Notes under the pieces: model-generated | What the model saw: the letters and a program-made list of their open reading frames with translations, nothing else | Told to the model about the DNA's origin: nothing | Database searches by the model: none | Origin: Platerodrilus igneus | Taxonomy: Eukaryota > Arthropoda > Insecta > Coleoptera > Lycidae | Length of the DNA stretch: 64,000 nucleotides | Direction of reading: 5' to 3' | Assembly (NCBI GenBank): GCA_036346225.1 | Contig: JARFIW010001469.1 | Span: forward strand, 9,952,001 to 10,016,000 | Position numbers and translations under genes: made by a program | Part shown: positions 10,511 through 21,560 of the stretch, piece by piece | Layout of the letters: each line of letters starts with the position of its first letter | Numbering within the stretch: the stretch's first letter is position 1

Positions 10511-12650
10511 CTGAATGCCACTTGTTTGTATTACCGTCGAAGATTTGATGTAGCATATATGACGTGGTCGCTGGTTGTTTGGTGTATGTTACGTTCTAGT
10601 TTGCTGCATTTTAATTATTTAAATACCCAAGTAGTTTATTGTGTTGTTTATTTCTTTTTCTATTATGAAAAAGAGTTTTTCGTGTCGAGTATTTCGTCCA
10701 TGTAGTCATAGTTTGTTAAGCAAAGTATAAATTGCTTACAAAGCACGTCCATTTGGCAATTTTGTATTTGCCTGTCACTGTTTATAGTTCTATTTCATTT
10801 TGGAGAAATACATAGGATCTTATCTATTACATAAAACTTAATAACAAATCAGATACGTGTACTACTTAGAAAATTATATGTATAATAATGTGCAAAATGC
10901 TCAAAAAAATAATTCAAGCACACCATCAGATAGCACACATGTATTGTTTGCAACTAGGTTGTTGCGATTTTCTCATCTAACCAATATAATATTAAAAATT
11001 TACTGTGCAAATCTCATATAAAGTACAAACATATTGATTAAAAATTTTATACCCTTCTCCTCCAAAAACACGTTGCAGGTACTACTTAGTTGTATTTATT
11101 TTGAAAATAGTGTTTTCAAAACCAAGTAACCAATTAAATGTTAAAAGTTAAATGTTTAGTAAAAGCAAAGGTACACCATTTTTACATACTTGCATCTATC
11201 TGCATAACTAACAAACAAGTTCCGCTGTAAAGCATTTTAATCGAGCTATTATACATTGTATAAGATAAATATTATAAGTTGATGCTTTTGTATTTGCAAC
11301 TATATTTTAATTTCTTACATAATTTGCATAAAACGTCCATACTTCTAATCAGGAGCAGTTGTTACACCTCATTTAGCTATGCAGCGATTCTATTTTAATA
11401 ATTATCTAAGAGGATTTTTTGTACAATCAAGTCGGTTTTACACATTATATAAATACGGTTTTGAGTTCCCAGCACTGCTCAGCAAATTAATTATAATTAT
11501 GTATTTTGTGTCCGTAAATGTTTTTCACGCTTTGAAATAAGTATATGTTATTGATTCGGCAGTCAGAATGTCCTATGCCTAAGGAGCGATGGATAGCTGA
11601 CGGGAGTTGAAAAACGAATGGCCGTCATATTTTTTCTACATGTACCTACCATATCTGAAAGATATTCATAGACTATCGTGATAAAAATTGAATTTAATAA
11701 TCCCGTCCGCATTTTCTTCAGATTTATTATTACTAATGTTAAATCAGTCATAAGGAAATAAGAATTTGTTTGCAATTGTTTTTGAGACTCTGTTATGGCA
11801 TGTACATAAAATTACAATTTTTTATTTCCTTTCCTTTAAAATGAAGGAGGATTAAATAATTTAAATTGATGTTTGATCTGAAAATTCAAGAAAACTGAAG
11901 TAAATACATACTTCGTCTTGTGGCAGACATTTTTTGCAACAACTTATGAACTATTAAAGATATCAAGATGCGGTTTTCGCTAAAATCTTTATTTTTTATG
12001 TTTCATGCATTTACCTTCAGATTAACATGTCTTTCCACTTGGTTTTTTAAGTAAATAAACAAAAAACTGATATTATAGGGAAAAGTGCCCTTTATCAAAT
12101 TTTAAAAACACTAACAAAATCAGGTTAATAGTTTTGCTTGATCATTGAAAAATTCTTTTTTAAATGATTATAAAAATATTAAATTCCAACATGCGATATG
12201 CCAGATAACCCTATTTACATGTAGACCAATTCACCAGATCCTACAACCGTTCTTGTGCGGTCTACAAAAAAAAGGTGTTCAGTTTGTAATTATAAATAAC
12301 AAGTTGAAAATGCAAGGTATTGTCGCAACGAACTTCCAAATGTAGACTTACTTTAAAACCAATTAAAGAAATTAAAATTATTATGTTGTAATAATTATAA
12401 GTATTCAGATAAAAACAAAAATTTATAAACAACAAAAGAGACATTTTAATATATTTTATTTTATTGAATAAATATTTTAAAAGCTATATATTAGTTCTCA
12501 TCAATAAGATAAGAATTTTTTTTTTTTTATATGAATCTAATTATTTTCGGTAATCAAAATTAAAGTTTAAACAATGTCTATAATATTGGAATAATTGGCA
12601 TGAAATGCCATAAATTGTTCAAATATGTGTCGCATATTGATTTTAAACTT
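10511..12650. other. non-coding, nothing recognised
   Basis: About 2.1 kb of AT-rich DNA. Short open frames here (for example 11563-11775 and 12145-12345) show no domain or codon signal. No RNA gene or element end was recognised. Confidence 0.4.
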
Positions 12651-12669
12651 ATTTAAAATTTTAATTATC

Positions 12670-12720
12670 CCTGTGGATTTTCCCGGGGGCTCGGCGTCCC
12701 CGTGGCCCGATTTTAACTGA
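12670..12720. other. isolated GC-rich island
   Basis: A short GC-rich patch (TTCCCGGGGGCTCGGCGTCC) stands out in otherwise AT-rich DNA. It lies just upstream of an ACAG microsatellite and may belong to the same degenerate element. No function can be assigned. Confidence 0.35.
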
Positions 12721-12797
12721 CATCAAAACTTAAGCTCTGGACACCAAGCTGAATCGATTGATGTATCACACATTGATGTCCGACCATTAAAAATGCC

Positions 12798-12830
12798 TCG
12801 GACACACAGACAGACAGACACACAGACAAA
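12798..12830 (+). repeat. (ACAG)n microsatellite
   Basis: A short run of ACAG/ACAC units (GACACACAGACAGACAGACA). Such tracts are often found at the ends of insect non-LTR elements, but no element body was recognised beside it. Confidence 0.75.
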
Positions 12831-13680
12831 TAGATTTCATAAACGAACGAAGTTCGTTGAAAATTAACTTTAAATATAATTATTGCAATACACATACTTG
12901 CACATACCTTCCGTCGTGTATAATATCATATGCTAGTTTTCACGTCAGTAACAATCGTTAAAATTTGTTAAAAACAAATTGTTAGCCAAAGTTGTAAGAA
13001 GGCGGGTGAATCGTAGTTATGGTGCTATGAACCTTTGAGTTTCGCAACTGGTTGACCACTTTTTGTTCCTGCCATCGCCGCCTCTGCAGTTTGGTACTGG
13101 TAAATGCTTGAAGGTTACGCTTAGATTTTTATAAACTTTGTTCAATTTTTACAAGTCCACTATTCTCCACCATCTGTGGCTATCAAAATCACCGCAAAAC
13201 AAAAGGTGAAGACCAAAATTGTACAGAATTAAGTAAACTGCCCATTCATGTTTTGAGCATAATACCTAGTGCTGGAATTTTAGGAAAAATATTGATTTTT
13301 GGCAATGACCATAGCAATCGCACCATTTTGTGATAAAAATTGAAACTTAAAAATATTTTCCAGCAATTTTTCATGGCAACATAACTTAAAAAAATTTTTT
13401 CCCACAAAGCTCTAGGCTTTACACTTTATGCTATACGGCCGCGTGATACACTTAGCGAAACACTCGGTACAGTCATTATTAATTGTTATACATTTCAGTG
13501 TACTGACTCATCGGATATTGTAGTTATAAATCAAGGCTTAAGAAATCCAGGGTTTGTACTTAGATATAATGACAATCTACAGACGTTCTAAAATCACTAT
13601 AACATAGCTTAATTTGCTTAAAATATGTGTCACCAATATGTTCTCTGCTATATCAAAATTAGACTGAATTAATTAAATTG
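12831..13680. other. non-coding, nothing recognised
   Basis: AT-rich stretch without a supported gene or repeat. Confidence 0.4.
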
Positions 13681-13686
13681 GTATAG

Positions 13687-14058
13687 AAGAAATTTCTAAG
13701 AACCTGCATATTAAAAAAAGCAGGTATTCACAAAATTGATTATCATATAGATTATAACCATATACTATATAAATTAAAGCTTGACATTCTTCAGAAATGG
13801 AGGATTAAAGCGCATCTTTTCATTCTATATAAGATCATTTCAAACTTAAGAGTTCAGTTATTAGAACTAACTCAATGTACTGAAAACAATCCTTCAGAAC
13901 AGCAATCTTTTCTGCTACTACTTTTAAGTCCATATAGTTCAACTCGAATAAAAACCAACCTGATCAAATTTGAACTCGATCTGAACCTCTTTTACACCTT
14001 ACGTAACCATCTCACTCCAATAAATCCTCTTTCGGTCCGCATCGATTTATGTAAATAA
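13687..14058 (+). pseudogene. C-terminal part of a Jockey-like RT
   Basis: An uninterrupted frame of 123 codons runs from just after a TAG at 13684 to a TAA at 14056-14058, without any ATG near its start. It shows the post-RT pattern of Jockey-like elements: a KKFLRTCILKK segment, then IDYHIDYNHILYKLKLDIL, then KAHLFILYKIISN, then LFYTLRNHLTPINPLS. This is the region that follows the RT thumb in these elements. Everything upstream is missing, so it is a 5'-truncated copy. The sequence downstream to about 14597, where TAAATAAATAAATA occurs, is probably its 3' untranslated tail. Confidence 0.75.
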
Positions 14059-16098
14059 ATACAAGGTTTAATCCCTTTTCCAAATGTTTCTTTTGTTTCT
14101 GCTAACTAACATAGTCTAACCTCATTACATGGCTAGTAACTAGAATGAAGTTAGCAACAAGTGTAATTCAATCCACTCTAACGGTTTACATCATCAATTT
14201 CGATGTTTAAACTCAGTCCAACCGTTTTATTGAAGGGGATTGAGTGTAGGGCTTCAATCTGGCCGACAAAATGTTCCTATAGATCATTTCAACATGCTAA
14301 CTTTGATCGTGTTAACTTCGAATGGATGAGATAAACATAATATATATTTCATTTTACAGAGGCAACTATCGTTTTGATTACCTCATATCTAGATTCTCAA
14401 GACTAGACAACAACTACAAATTAAATGTTTATGCCTTCAATCAATACATAGGCTATATTTTATTTCAAACCGGTGTTATTACTTTACATATCATTGTTTT
14501 ATATACTGCACTTTAAGTTGTGATGTCATTGTTGTACATTTCTTTACTTTAAGTTTTTAATAAAAATGATTCTTACACCGTGTTAAATAAATAAATATCA
14601 TCATTTTTGTGAATTAAAATAATGTAGTATGTAAATCAATACATGGCAATCAGATTAGTTTTTAATATTTTCCAATCTTTAACTCAAAATAATATTCAAC
14701 CTAAATCTTTCTTCGTTATAATCAATTTTTATGTAAAATTTATTCGTTAATTGTCTGAAGTTCAATCACCTTTCTATAATTTCATACAAAAAAATGTTGA
14801 ATATTGTTTTGACACATTTTGTGCAAAAGATTTTGAAAAAGCTATACTAACACTCCCATCTTGGATTATTAAAACCCAGACCTGTTCTTAAAATTATTCT
14901 GTAACTTCTAATTATCTCTTTGGTGGACTTCGTTTTCCTAGCGAAATTGAAACAGCAATCGCTTTCGTACCTAAGACTCTTTCGAAAGCTGAGTTAGCAT
15001 AGTCTCAACAGAAAAAAATATTTTGTTGGTTTCTAGAATTAGTATAGTGCTCGCAATTGCTAAATAGACCTCGTCATCCACAATGTCACACAAGTACTAA
15101 CTATTTATGTAGATGTTTGTCAGATTAATGCCGTACAATATTTATGTTGCAGTTTTGGTTTGAATAGTAGCAATGTACGACTTTCCAATAATTTTAAAGC
15201 CAAATATTAAATGTTGGCTTTTAATTTTTAGGTTATATATCATTCGTTGTTTAGTTGGTGTAAACGACATCGTGAATTTTTCTGTTTTTATACATTGACA
15301 TTTGGCTGGTTTTTGGTTCAAACAGTTCTTTTCAGAACTCATAGTAGTATTAAACTAAACTCTAATCACCAAAGGCAATAAGCGATATTCATTTAGACCC
15401 AGAACTAAGCTACCTGTTGCTAGTTTGATCATCTTTATAGGTTGTATGAAAATCGGTAGTATTTATTTTCCAGTTAAATTTATAGTGCAACATGTGATTA
15501 TTTTAGATTTATCATGTTTCTGTTCATACTTGATGGTAGAATTTAAAGCACGATACGCTTTTTAATGGTAGTGAACGATCTCCGAATACAGTCTTGCACA
15601 GTATTAGATTTAAATGGCTGAAAGATAATCGAAGAAGAGGTCTAATGTAACTGCTAAATATTATGGATAATTGGAATTCGATTCTTAAAGATATATGAAA
15701 ATAAAAGAAGAGAATCTGCACCAGTTTACTGTTTTTAAACTAAACATGGCTTTTTCAGAATGCTGCCGTAAGCTGTTGCTAGCACAGCAGTGATTTAAGA
15801 ACAGTTACGGGCAAACACAAATTGATCGAAAAAGATTGGTGTCATACCACTTATTCATAATACAGTATAATGTAATTAGTCTTTTAGATACATAGTATTA
15901 CATGCCCGTAATGTAAATGGATTACTAAATGGAGATGAATTGTTTTTCTCTTCTTCCCACAAAAAAACCCAAATTACTACAGAGAAGTGAATGAGCAAAA
16001 TTTGAAAATTCATTATTAAAGAATTTGGAAAAACCATTTGAAATAACTTTAGACGTGTGACAAGTGACAAGTGAATTGTGACAATTCACTTGTTTGAT
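14059..16098. other. mostly non-coding; probable element tail then unknown
   Basis: The first ~540 bases are probably the 3' tail of the preceding non-LTR remnant, ending in a TAAATAAATAAATA stretch near 14583-14597. The remaining 1.5 kb is AT-rich with no supported gene; short frames at 15142-15342, 15524-15721 and 15876-16070 carry no recognisable domain. Confidence 0.4.
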
Positions 16099-16258
16099 GT
16101 TGAGAACACCAGCCTGCGGGTGAGGAGAATATCCTCGATAGTGTTTAAAGCAACAATATAGTAAATTGTAGGTTGGGAAGGTTCACTTCAGCCTAAGTGG
16201 TGAGGAGAATATCCTCTGAAGTGTTCCAGAACAACAGCTAATTATTTTTTAATTACAG
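16099..16258 (+). repeat. two tandem copies of an 80-base structured motif
   Basis: The block TGAGGAGAATATCCTC occurs at 16121-16136 and again at 16201-16216, exactly 80 bases apart. In each it forms a GAGGA/TCCTC stem with a GAATA loop. The sequence just before each copy also forms a hairpin but with different bases: CACC...GGTG in copy 1 and CACTT...AAGTG in copy 2. The stem is therefore kept although the sequence changed. A further outer pairing is possible (AACAC with GTGTT; CACTTCAG with CTGAAGTG). This looks like a conserved RNA fold in the untranslated part of an element. Confidence 0.6.
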
Positions 16259-16260
16259 GT

Positions 16261-16307
16261 TTCCTACTGATGATGACGACATAGTGGTCGAAATACGTAT
16301 CTAGTAA
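16261..16307 (+). ncRNA. hammerhead-ribozyme-like core
   Basis: CTGATGA at 16267-16273 is followed by a GACGAC/GTGGTC stem (one G-G mismatch), then GAA, then ATACGTAT, which can form a two-base-pair stem III with an ACGT loop, then C as the cleavage-site base. Bases before the core (TTCCTA) pair with those after the C (TAGTAA) at five of six positions as stem I. All canonical core bases are present. The one departure is an extra T between the CTGATGA box and stem II. Very short stem III hammerheads are known from Penelope-like retroelements. Whether it cleaves is not known. Confidence 0.5.
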
Positions 16308-16329
16308 TTTAAATATTTTTTGTGGTTAA

Positions 16330-16645
16330 GGGTTTTTATTTAATTTTATTTAAATCGTGCCACAATGTTCCTATAGATTATTGTCTATGCAAGAACTAAC
16401 CAATTATTTGGTGTTCCTTACCTATTGATCCTCTGCCCTTCTTTGTTTTTTGACTGTGTTTTTTTCAGGTTATGTTTCACTGTTTTTGCTTTTTTCTTGT
16501 TTAATTTTATTTTTACTTTTGTATTTACTTATTTAACATTTTTTTCTTTTAATTTTGTTACTTTGCATATTAATGTTTTTGATTTGGTGCTTACTTTGTA
16601 ATTGGGGTTGTCTGTTAGGTAGTGTAAATAAATAAAATAAATTAC
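16330..16645 (+). repeat. 3' tail of a non-LTR element
   Basis: A T-rich untranslated tail ends with TTTGTAATTGGGGTTGTC, then TGTTAGGTAGTGTAAATAAA. This nearly repeats the 3' end of the remnant at 952-1610. No coding part is attached directly upstream, so this is probably a very short 5'-truncated insertion. Confidence 0.6.
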
Positions 16646-16934
16646 TAGGCATAGATTAAACTTATATTGTATACCAGATGCTGGCCACAATTAATAGGAT
16701 TTTTATGTAGTGGGAGAAATGACAAGAGCTAGGGATCCGATAGAAAAGAATCATAATTATTCACCAACAGAACATTAGAAAACGTCAACATGTACTAATA
16801 CGATTAAGTAGTAAGGAAAGAAGTGAAGTTGAAAGTGAAAGAAACATACCTTCAAGTTCAAAATGCGATAGGATTTCCCAGGAAAAAATAAAGTGTGCAA
16901 CTTATTTTTTTTTGAACTTACACTTACACAGGCA

Positions 16935-18400
16935 GGGTGCGTTTCAATTCACATGTTGTGAAATTAATGTCATTGCGAGCGGTTAAAGGGGTTGGGAACT
17001 GGAGAGTTCATCCATCAGTTAATTTAAAGTTTTGTGTTATGTTGCGTTAAGGAAGCTGTTCGTTGTTGAGAAAGCAGAAAAGTCAATAAGAAAAATTGAT
17101 GTTGTTAAACATCCTAAACTTAAACGGTGAGTAGAATGTGCTTCTATGTTTTGATTTATTAATTTTGCACTTGCAATGTTTTTTCTTTTTAAACTTTGTA
17201 AATAATGCCTGGCCAGTTGAATGTTATCTTAGGTATGTTTTTTCCCTTAAGATTAATGTATGTGTAATTATATTACAGAAAGTTTATTGCTAATAGAATT
17301 TAAATTTAAGTGAAATTATATTTGAAATTATTTATAGTATAAGTCAAGGTATGTAAATTTGTGACAGAATGTCAAGCTAACCCAATGATGGAATCGTGTT
17401 TGGTAGAGGCATTTTTTGAAAATTTTATTTAATTATGACTAAAATTAATGAGTGTTTTTACGATATTTTACAGAAAGGTAACGTACAATATGATAGAATT
17501 TAGGAAATCCAAAGCAAAGAAGACCTATGCGGAATCAGAGTAAGTGATTACTGTAACGTAATTTATTTGTACTTGGCCAATTTCATTACTTTTATTTCTT
17601 TGTTTTTCATTTTTATAATTTTATCCACAGAAATCCTCCTGCAACATTGTAACTAGCGAAGGCGCCGTTAAGTTTTTATGGGGTCCCCGTTCCTTCAGGG
17701 CTCATTTTACCCGTAACAAGCTAATCACTTATACGAAATATGATTTAAATCTTAGTGATTATGATTTTAATATTATTTACATTAATGCATTTAAAAATAT
17801 TGGCGCCAACAGTTTTTTAAGTCACCATTACAAGAAAATACAAATTTTCCTACTCTCCCACAACCATAAAGCAGAACAAGATGGAAATCGCCAAGCTTCT
17901 CATGAACTAAGGGTTTTCCTTCAGATTATTTCACTGTGACCACCAAATCTAATGGGGTAAAATGAAGTGGATTCGCAGGATCAGACAGGATCCCACCACA
18001 ACTTGAACCGATCCACCTCCACAGCCATCACTGCATCAGAACAACCTCCTAGAGCATGTGATGTCAACAAGCATGCCAAGACTAAAAACATTCTACCACC
18101 AAATCGCTGCAATTTCTACCAACCAAGGGTGCCACTTGTATGCCAGCGACCTGCCCACCAGCCACTGGGTACCGAGGCTTGTGAACATCCTACTACCACA
18201 AGGTGCCATTTGCGTTCAGTGTAATTCACTTACGATGGGCATCTTCACCCACACGACATAACCTAGGTCTTCATCATGAAGCCGCAACATTCAATTCTTC
18301 AACATGGAAACACATTCTGCAACTTTACAAACTAAGGTACATTCAATTCTAGTGTGTAACAGATTTTATTTCTGTTAATAAATACTTCATGTATATTCCT
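16935..18400 (+). other. candidate three-exon transcription unit
   Basis: Three blocks are joined by good splice signals. The first ends at 17126 before GTGAGT. The second is 17474-17539, between TATTTTACAG and GTAAGT. The third begins at 17631 after TTTATCCACAG. An AATAAA at 18377-18382 followed by a GT-rich stretch would end the transcript near 18400. The introns would be 347 and 91 nt. The first block starts somewhere after an acceptor-like TTACACAG near 16932. The third block carries a GC-richer part (about 17960-18260) with two overlapping open frames and no known domain. Whether it is expressed or is part of an element is unknown. Confidence 0.4.
17490..17652 (+). CDS. possible 23-residue spliced small ORF
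   Basis: Across the two predicted junctions an ATG at 17490 opens a 23-codon frame. It begins MIEFRKSKAKKTYAESE in the second exon and, after the GA|A junction, finishes NPPATL before TAA at 17650-17652. Both splice sites keep this frame. The same frame also stays open back through the first exon (a lysine-rich stretch ending DVVKHPKLKR) until a stop near 17023, but without an ATG there. I do not recognise the peptide. It could be a real micropeptide, the 3' end of a longer protein with a missed start, or chance. Confidence 0.3.
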
Positions 18401-19153
18401 AATGTTCTTGTGAAGTAGGCATTTCTAATTGCAATATGTTATTTGGGTGGCCGTATTCCCAGGCGTTTTGTGTACTGCATGATTGATTTGTTAGTAATCC
18501 GTCGAATTTTCTGATTGGTTGGAGTAAATCTGCCCACCATACTTAATCTTGAGTTCAACCTTTTGGATGGGTAAAAATCCTCATTCTTATATCAGGCTTT
18601 GTGTGAGAACAAGTCCTGATTGTTCACTTTAAAATTTCTGCAAGCTCAGATAATTTTAAGTGGGTTTTGCCTAGTTAGGGGTGTTTTTTATTTAAAAAAA
18701 AATAATTATTTTTCCCATTCGTAATTTTCTAATTGGGTATTTCTATTTTTAGTAGACTGGAAAGATGCACTAGAAAAATAGAGCAAGCAACCTACTTTTA
18801 TATTGAAGCTAATTCGCTTTACGAATTAAATTAGATCAAGTTTATTCCTAATTGTTAGTATGGAAGTCCGTCCTTCTAATGGTTATATGGGATTTATCAT
18901 TTCCGAACAATATTGATTGCTCCGAGAAATTACAAGTTTTTCATACCATGAAATTGTGTTAGTTATGCTACCTATGTTAAGAAACCAGATCCTGTTATCA
19001 AAATACCTTCATTGGGTTATGGCGTGAGTACTATAGATTTTCAAGTTCACACTTGTTACATTCCAAATTTGGAGATGTACACTTTTAAATTTGGGAGTGA
19101 ATTCCCGCCATTATTTTTAAAATAGACTTGTTCATTTCCATCATTTCGGACAG
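18401..19153. other. non-coding, nothing recognised
   Basis: AT-rich stretch between the candidate transcript and repeat copy 2, with no supported gene. Confidence 0.4.
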
Positions 19154-19650
19154 TTGCGTTTGCGCAAAAGAATGCGCAGGCGCGGAGTGATGGGGAAGTA
19201 TGCAGTTTGCGACCCGACAGGACAGGACTATTAGCCACGAGACGTCGAACGGTAACGTTTGCCTGTGTCGTTTTTTATCTTTTCTCTTTTCAGGATGTAT
19301 TTCCTTATCTCTTGCCTTATCGTACCTCTAGCTGTATCTTATCGTACCGCTACAAACAAAAGAAGAGGAGAGACAAATAAATTTGGATCAGCAATGGCAT
19401 GACGCAACCCATACTCTAAAACAACAACGAGGAGCTACCCTGAGATTGAACTGCAAGGCATGTTTAAGTGAGTAGTTCGCTTTATTTTCATTTTAAAGTG
19501 CAAATTGTATCATTGTAAACGTGTTTGGTATGTGATACAATTTGGCACGTAATTATGTCATTATTGTGCAATATTGTGAACGTGGATTGTATCAGTGTTG
19601 CAAACTGTAGCAGTGGCACTGAATACGGACATGCGGGAATATAACACACT
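19154..19650 (+). repeat. ~500-bp dispersed repeat, copy 2 (perfect 12-bp hairpin)
   Basis: This copy is collinear with 3254-3765. It shares the TTTGCGCAAAA start, the GCGCAGGCGCGGAGTGATGG block, the CCTTATC tract, a donor-like GTGAGT at about 19468 (GTAAGT in copy 1) and the end near GCGGGAATATAACAC. Here the inverted repeat CAAATTGTATCA ... TGATACAATTTG (about 19501-19545) is perfect over 12 bp. A CCTTATCGTACC motif is present and returns in copy 3. Confidence 0.8.
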
Positions 19651-21109
19651 ACAAAGGTCAGATATTTAATTATTTTCTATTTATTTCAATATTCAATAAA
19701 TCTAAAAAATTCAACTGTCTGCATACTCAATACTCAATAATGTTTTACATCATATACAAGACATATACTTTAGCCAGTAAGATCCTTTCTAACATTTAAA
19801 ATATCATAATTGAATTTTACCTTAAATATGTTATTTCAGTTTTACCACGAGCTCGTTGTAGAATTGTGGAAGTAATTAAATTTGAAACTTTCAATAATGC
19901 ATGACAATATAAAAACCATGTGCGGACTAAGCACTCAATTGTAATTAGTATTTTTAATTTAAATGAATTATATTCATTTTTTCTTGATTCTATCTTATTG
20001 GCAATTTTTACAAGAGCAGTTTATCTAGCTTGTTGCCGTGTGCTCACTATCATATAACATATGCTAGTTTTATGCATACCTATTGCAGCTGATGCAGAGT
20101 GCGTTGAGGAATCCACCTCCCTTGCTTCCGACCCATACCAAGAGAGCTAGCTACATGGGTCAAGTTAGTTTCCCTTAAAAGAGGTATTTTATTCTCATTA
20201 AAAGTTAGAATTTTTGGTAATAATTATTTATTTATAAAGGGATGAATAAATATTAACAATAGAAATTAATGAGAAGGCCTAATAGCTACATTTAGATTGT
20301 TTTAGGTGTAGTATTACAGACGATTGCAATTTAATTACGCACACAAAGATGTAAACATTTTCCGTGTGTTTCATGCCCTTAATGTGTAAGTTCATATTAA
20401 TATTTTAGCTTGTAAATAAATGTTATCTTTGTTGCTACGCAGCATTAACAAGGTGGCCTCAGACAATGAAAATGCCACAGCGGTAAAATTTTACTAAATT
20501 GTACTAATCAAGATTAAAATAAATGTTTATGTATGTATGATGTATGAATATCATATAAGGCTTTGAATTTCATCATGCTTAAAATATAACCAATAAAATG
20601 TCAAGAAAGAAATGTAACTGTACATCAAGTTAATACTGGTGCTTCATATCTCAAATATTTCACCAAAAAATTTTCTGACTAAAAATTTGACATTACAAAT
20701 TACTGCTACTAGTTTTGAATTCCAGAGCTGCAAGTTACACAATTGGTGTTCAACAGATAAAAAATACATAGCAATTTACAAAATGTATAAAGAACAATTG
20801 CATACTTCAAGCTGTGACAGTTTTGAGTTTAAAGATTTGACTGAATTAAATTTTCTGAATTGTTACGTCGCTTTGGTTCCATAAACTTTTATTCTAATAT
20901 TAGGTATAAGGGATTGCTCTAATCTGAAAAGGGAAAGCTTTTTTTCTATCAATACTTTAAGTAGTATAAATTAGGTTATTATGCATAAAATTGCGTTTCT
21001 GAATTCTCTCACACTGTAGGGTGTTACATGTCAAAATGGTCCTGTATCATGTTTTAGGGTAAGAGATACTCGTAGGTTAATTGCCGCGTATTTTTGAAAT
21101 GATACGCTA
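19651..21109. other. non-coding, nothing firmly recognised
   Basis: AT-rich region. An 81-codon frame at 20639-20884 has no convincing domain. No RNA gene or element end was identified. Confidence 0.35.
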
Positions 21110-21560
21110 ACTTCTGCCGTTGGTGACGGTTGAGTCTGCGCTGAAGGGATGCGGGAGTGCACGAGTCGAGAAAGCAAGGATTAATAACTTGACATACACG
21201 AAGCAACAAGTGTGTATGTGCGGTGTAGTTTTTAAAGAAAAAAGGTATGTAGGTTTCTTTTACCTTACCTTATCGTACCAGCTACCTCTTTCCTTTCAAA
21301 TCCCCTACGAGAAGAAATAAGAAGATCACCAACGGATAATAATTTTAAGTTCAACCCGGCGAACTACGAAAACATCCCACGTGCTGGACCCTGAGATGAA
21401 ATTCCGAGATATACATATAACGTAAGTAATTTGAACTTTACCTAGAATGTGCATGTAAATTGCATAGACATAGCAATTGCATCATCCGGTATAAACGTGT
21501 TCTGTATAGGTTATATAACGGCGTTAAGAGCCACGCCTAAATTGTAATAACGACATAAAC
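21110..21560 (+). repeat. diverged third member of the ~500-bp repeat
   Basis: Sequence identity to copies 1 and 2 is low, but the order of landmarks is the same. A GC-richer start is followed by ACCTTACCTTATCGTACC (compare CCTTATCGTACC in copy 2), a GAGAAGAAATAAGAAGATC purine stretch, a donor-like GTAAGT at about 21421, and TAAACGTGTTCTGTAT (compare TAAACGTGTTTGGTAT). The strong hairpin of the other copies is not preserved. Confidence 0.45.

Noticed and set aside
17967..18261. Two overlapping 67- and 85-codon frames
   Set aside because: They overlap in different frames in a GC-richer patch and neither has a domain; kept only as part of the candidate transcript.
20620..20884. Possible retropepsin (NTGAS-like) and following frame
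   Set aside because: The NTGAS motif is followed by an early stop and no other gag-pol feature lies nearby; too weak.
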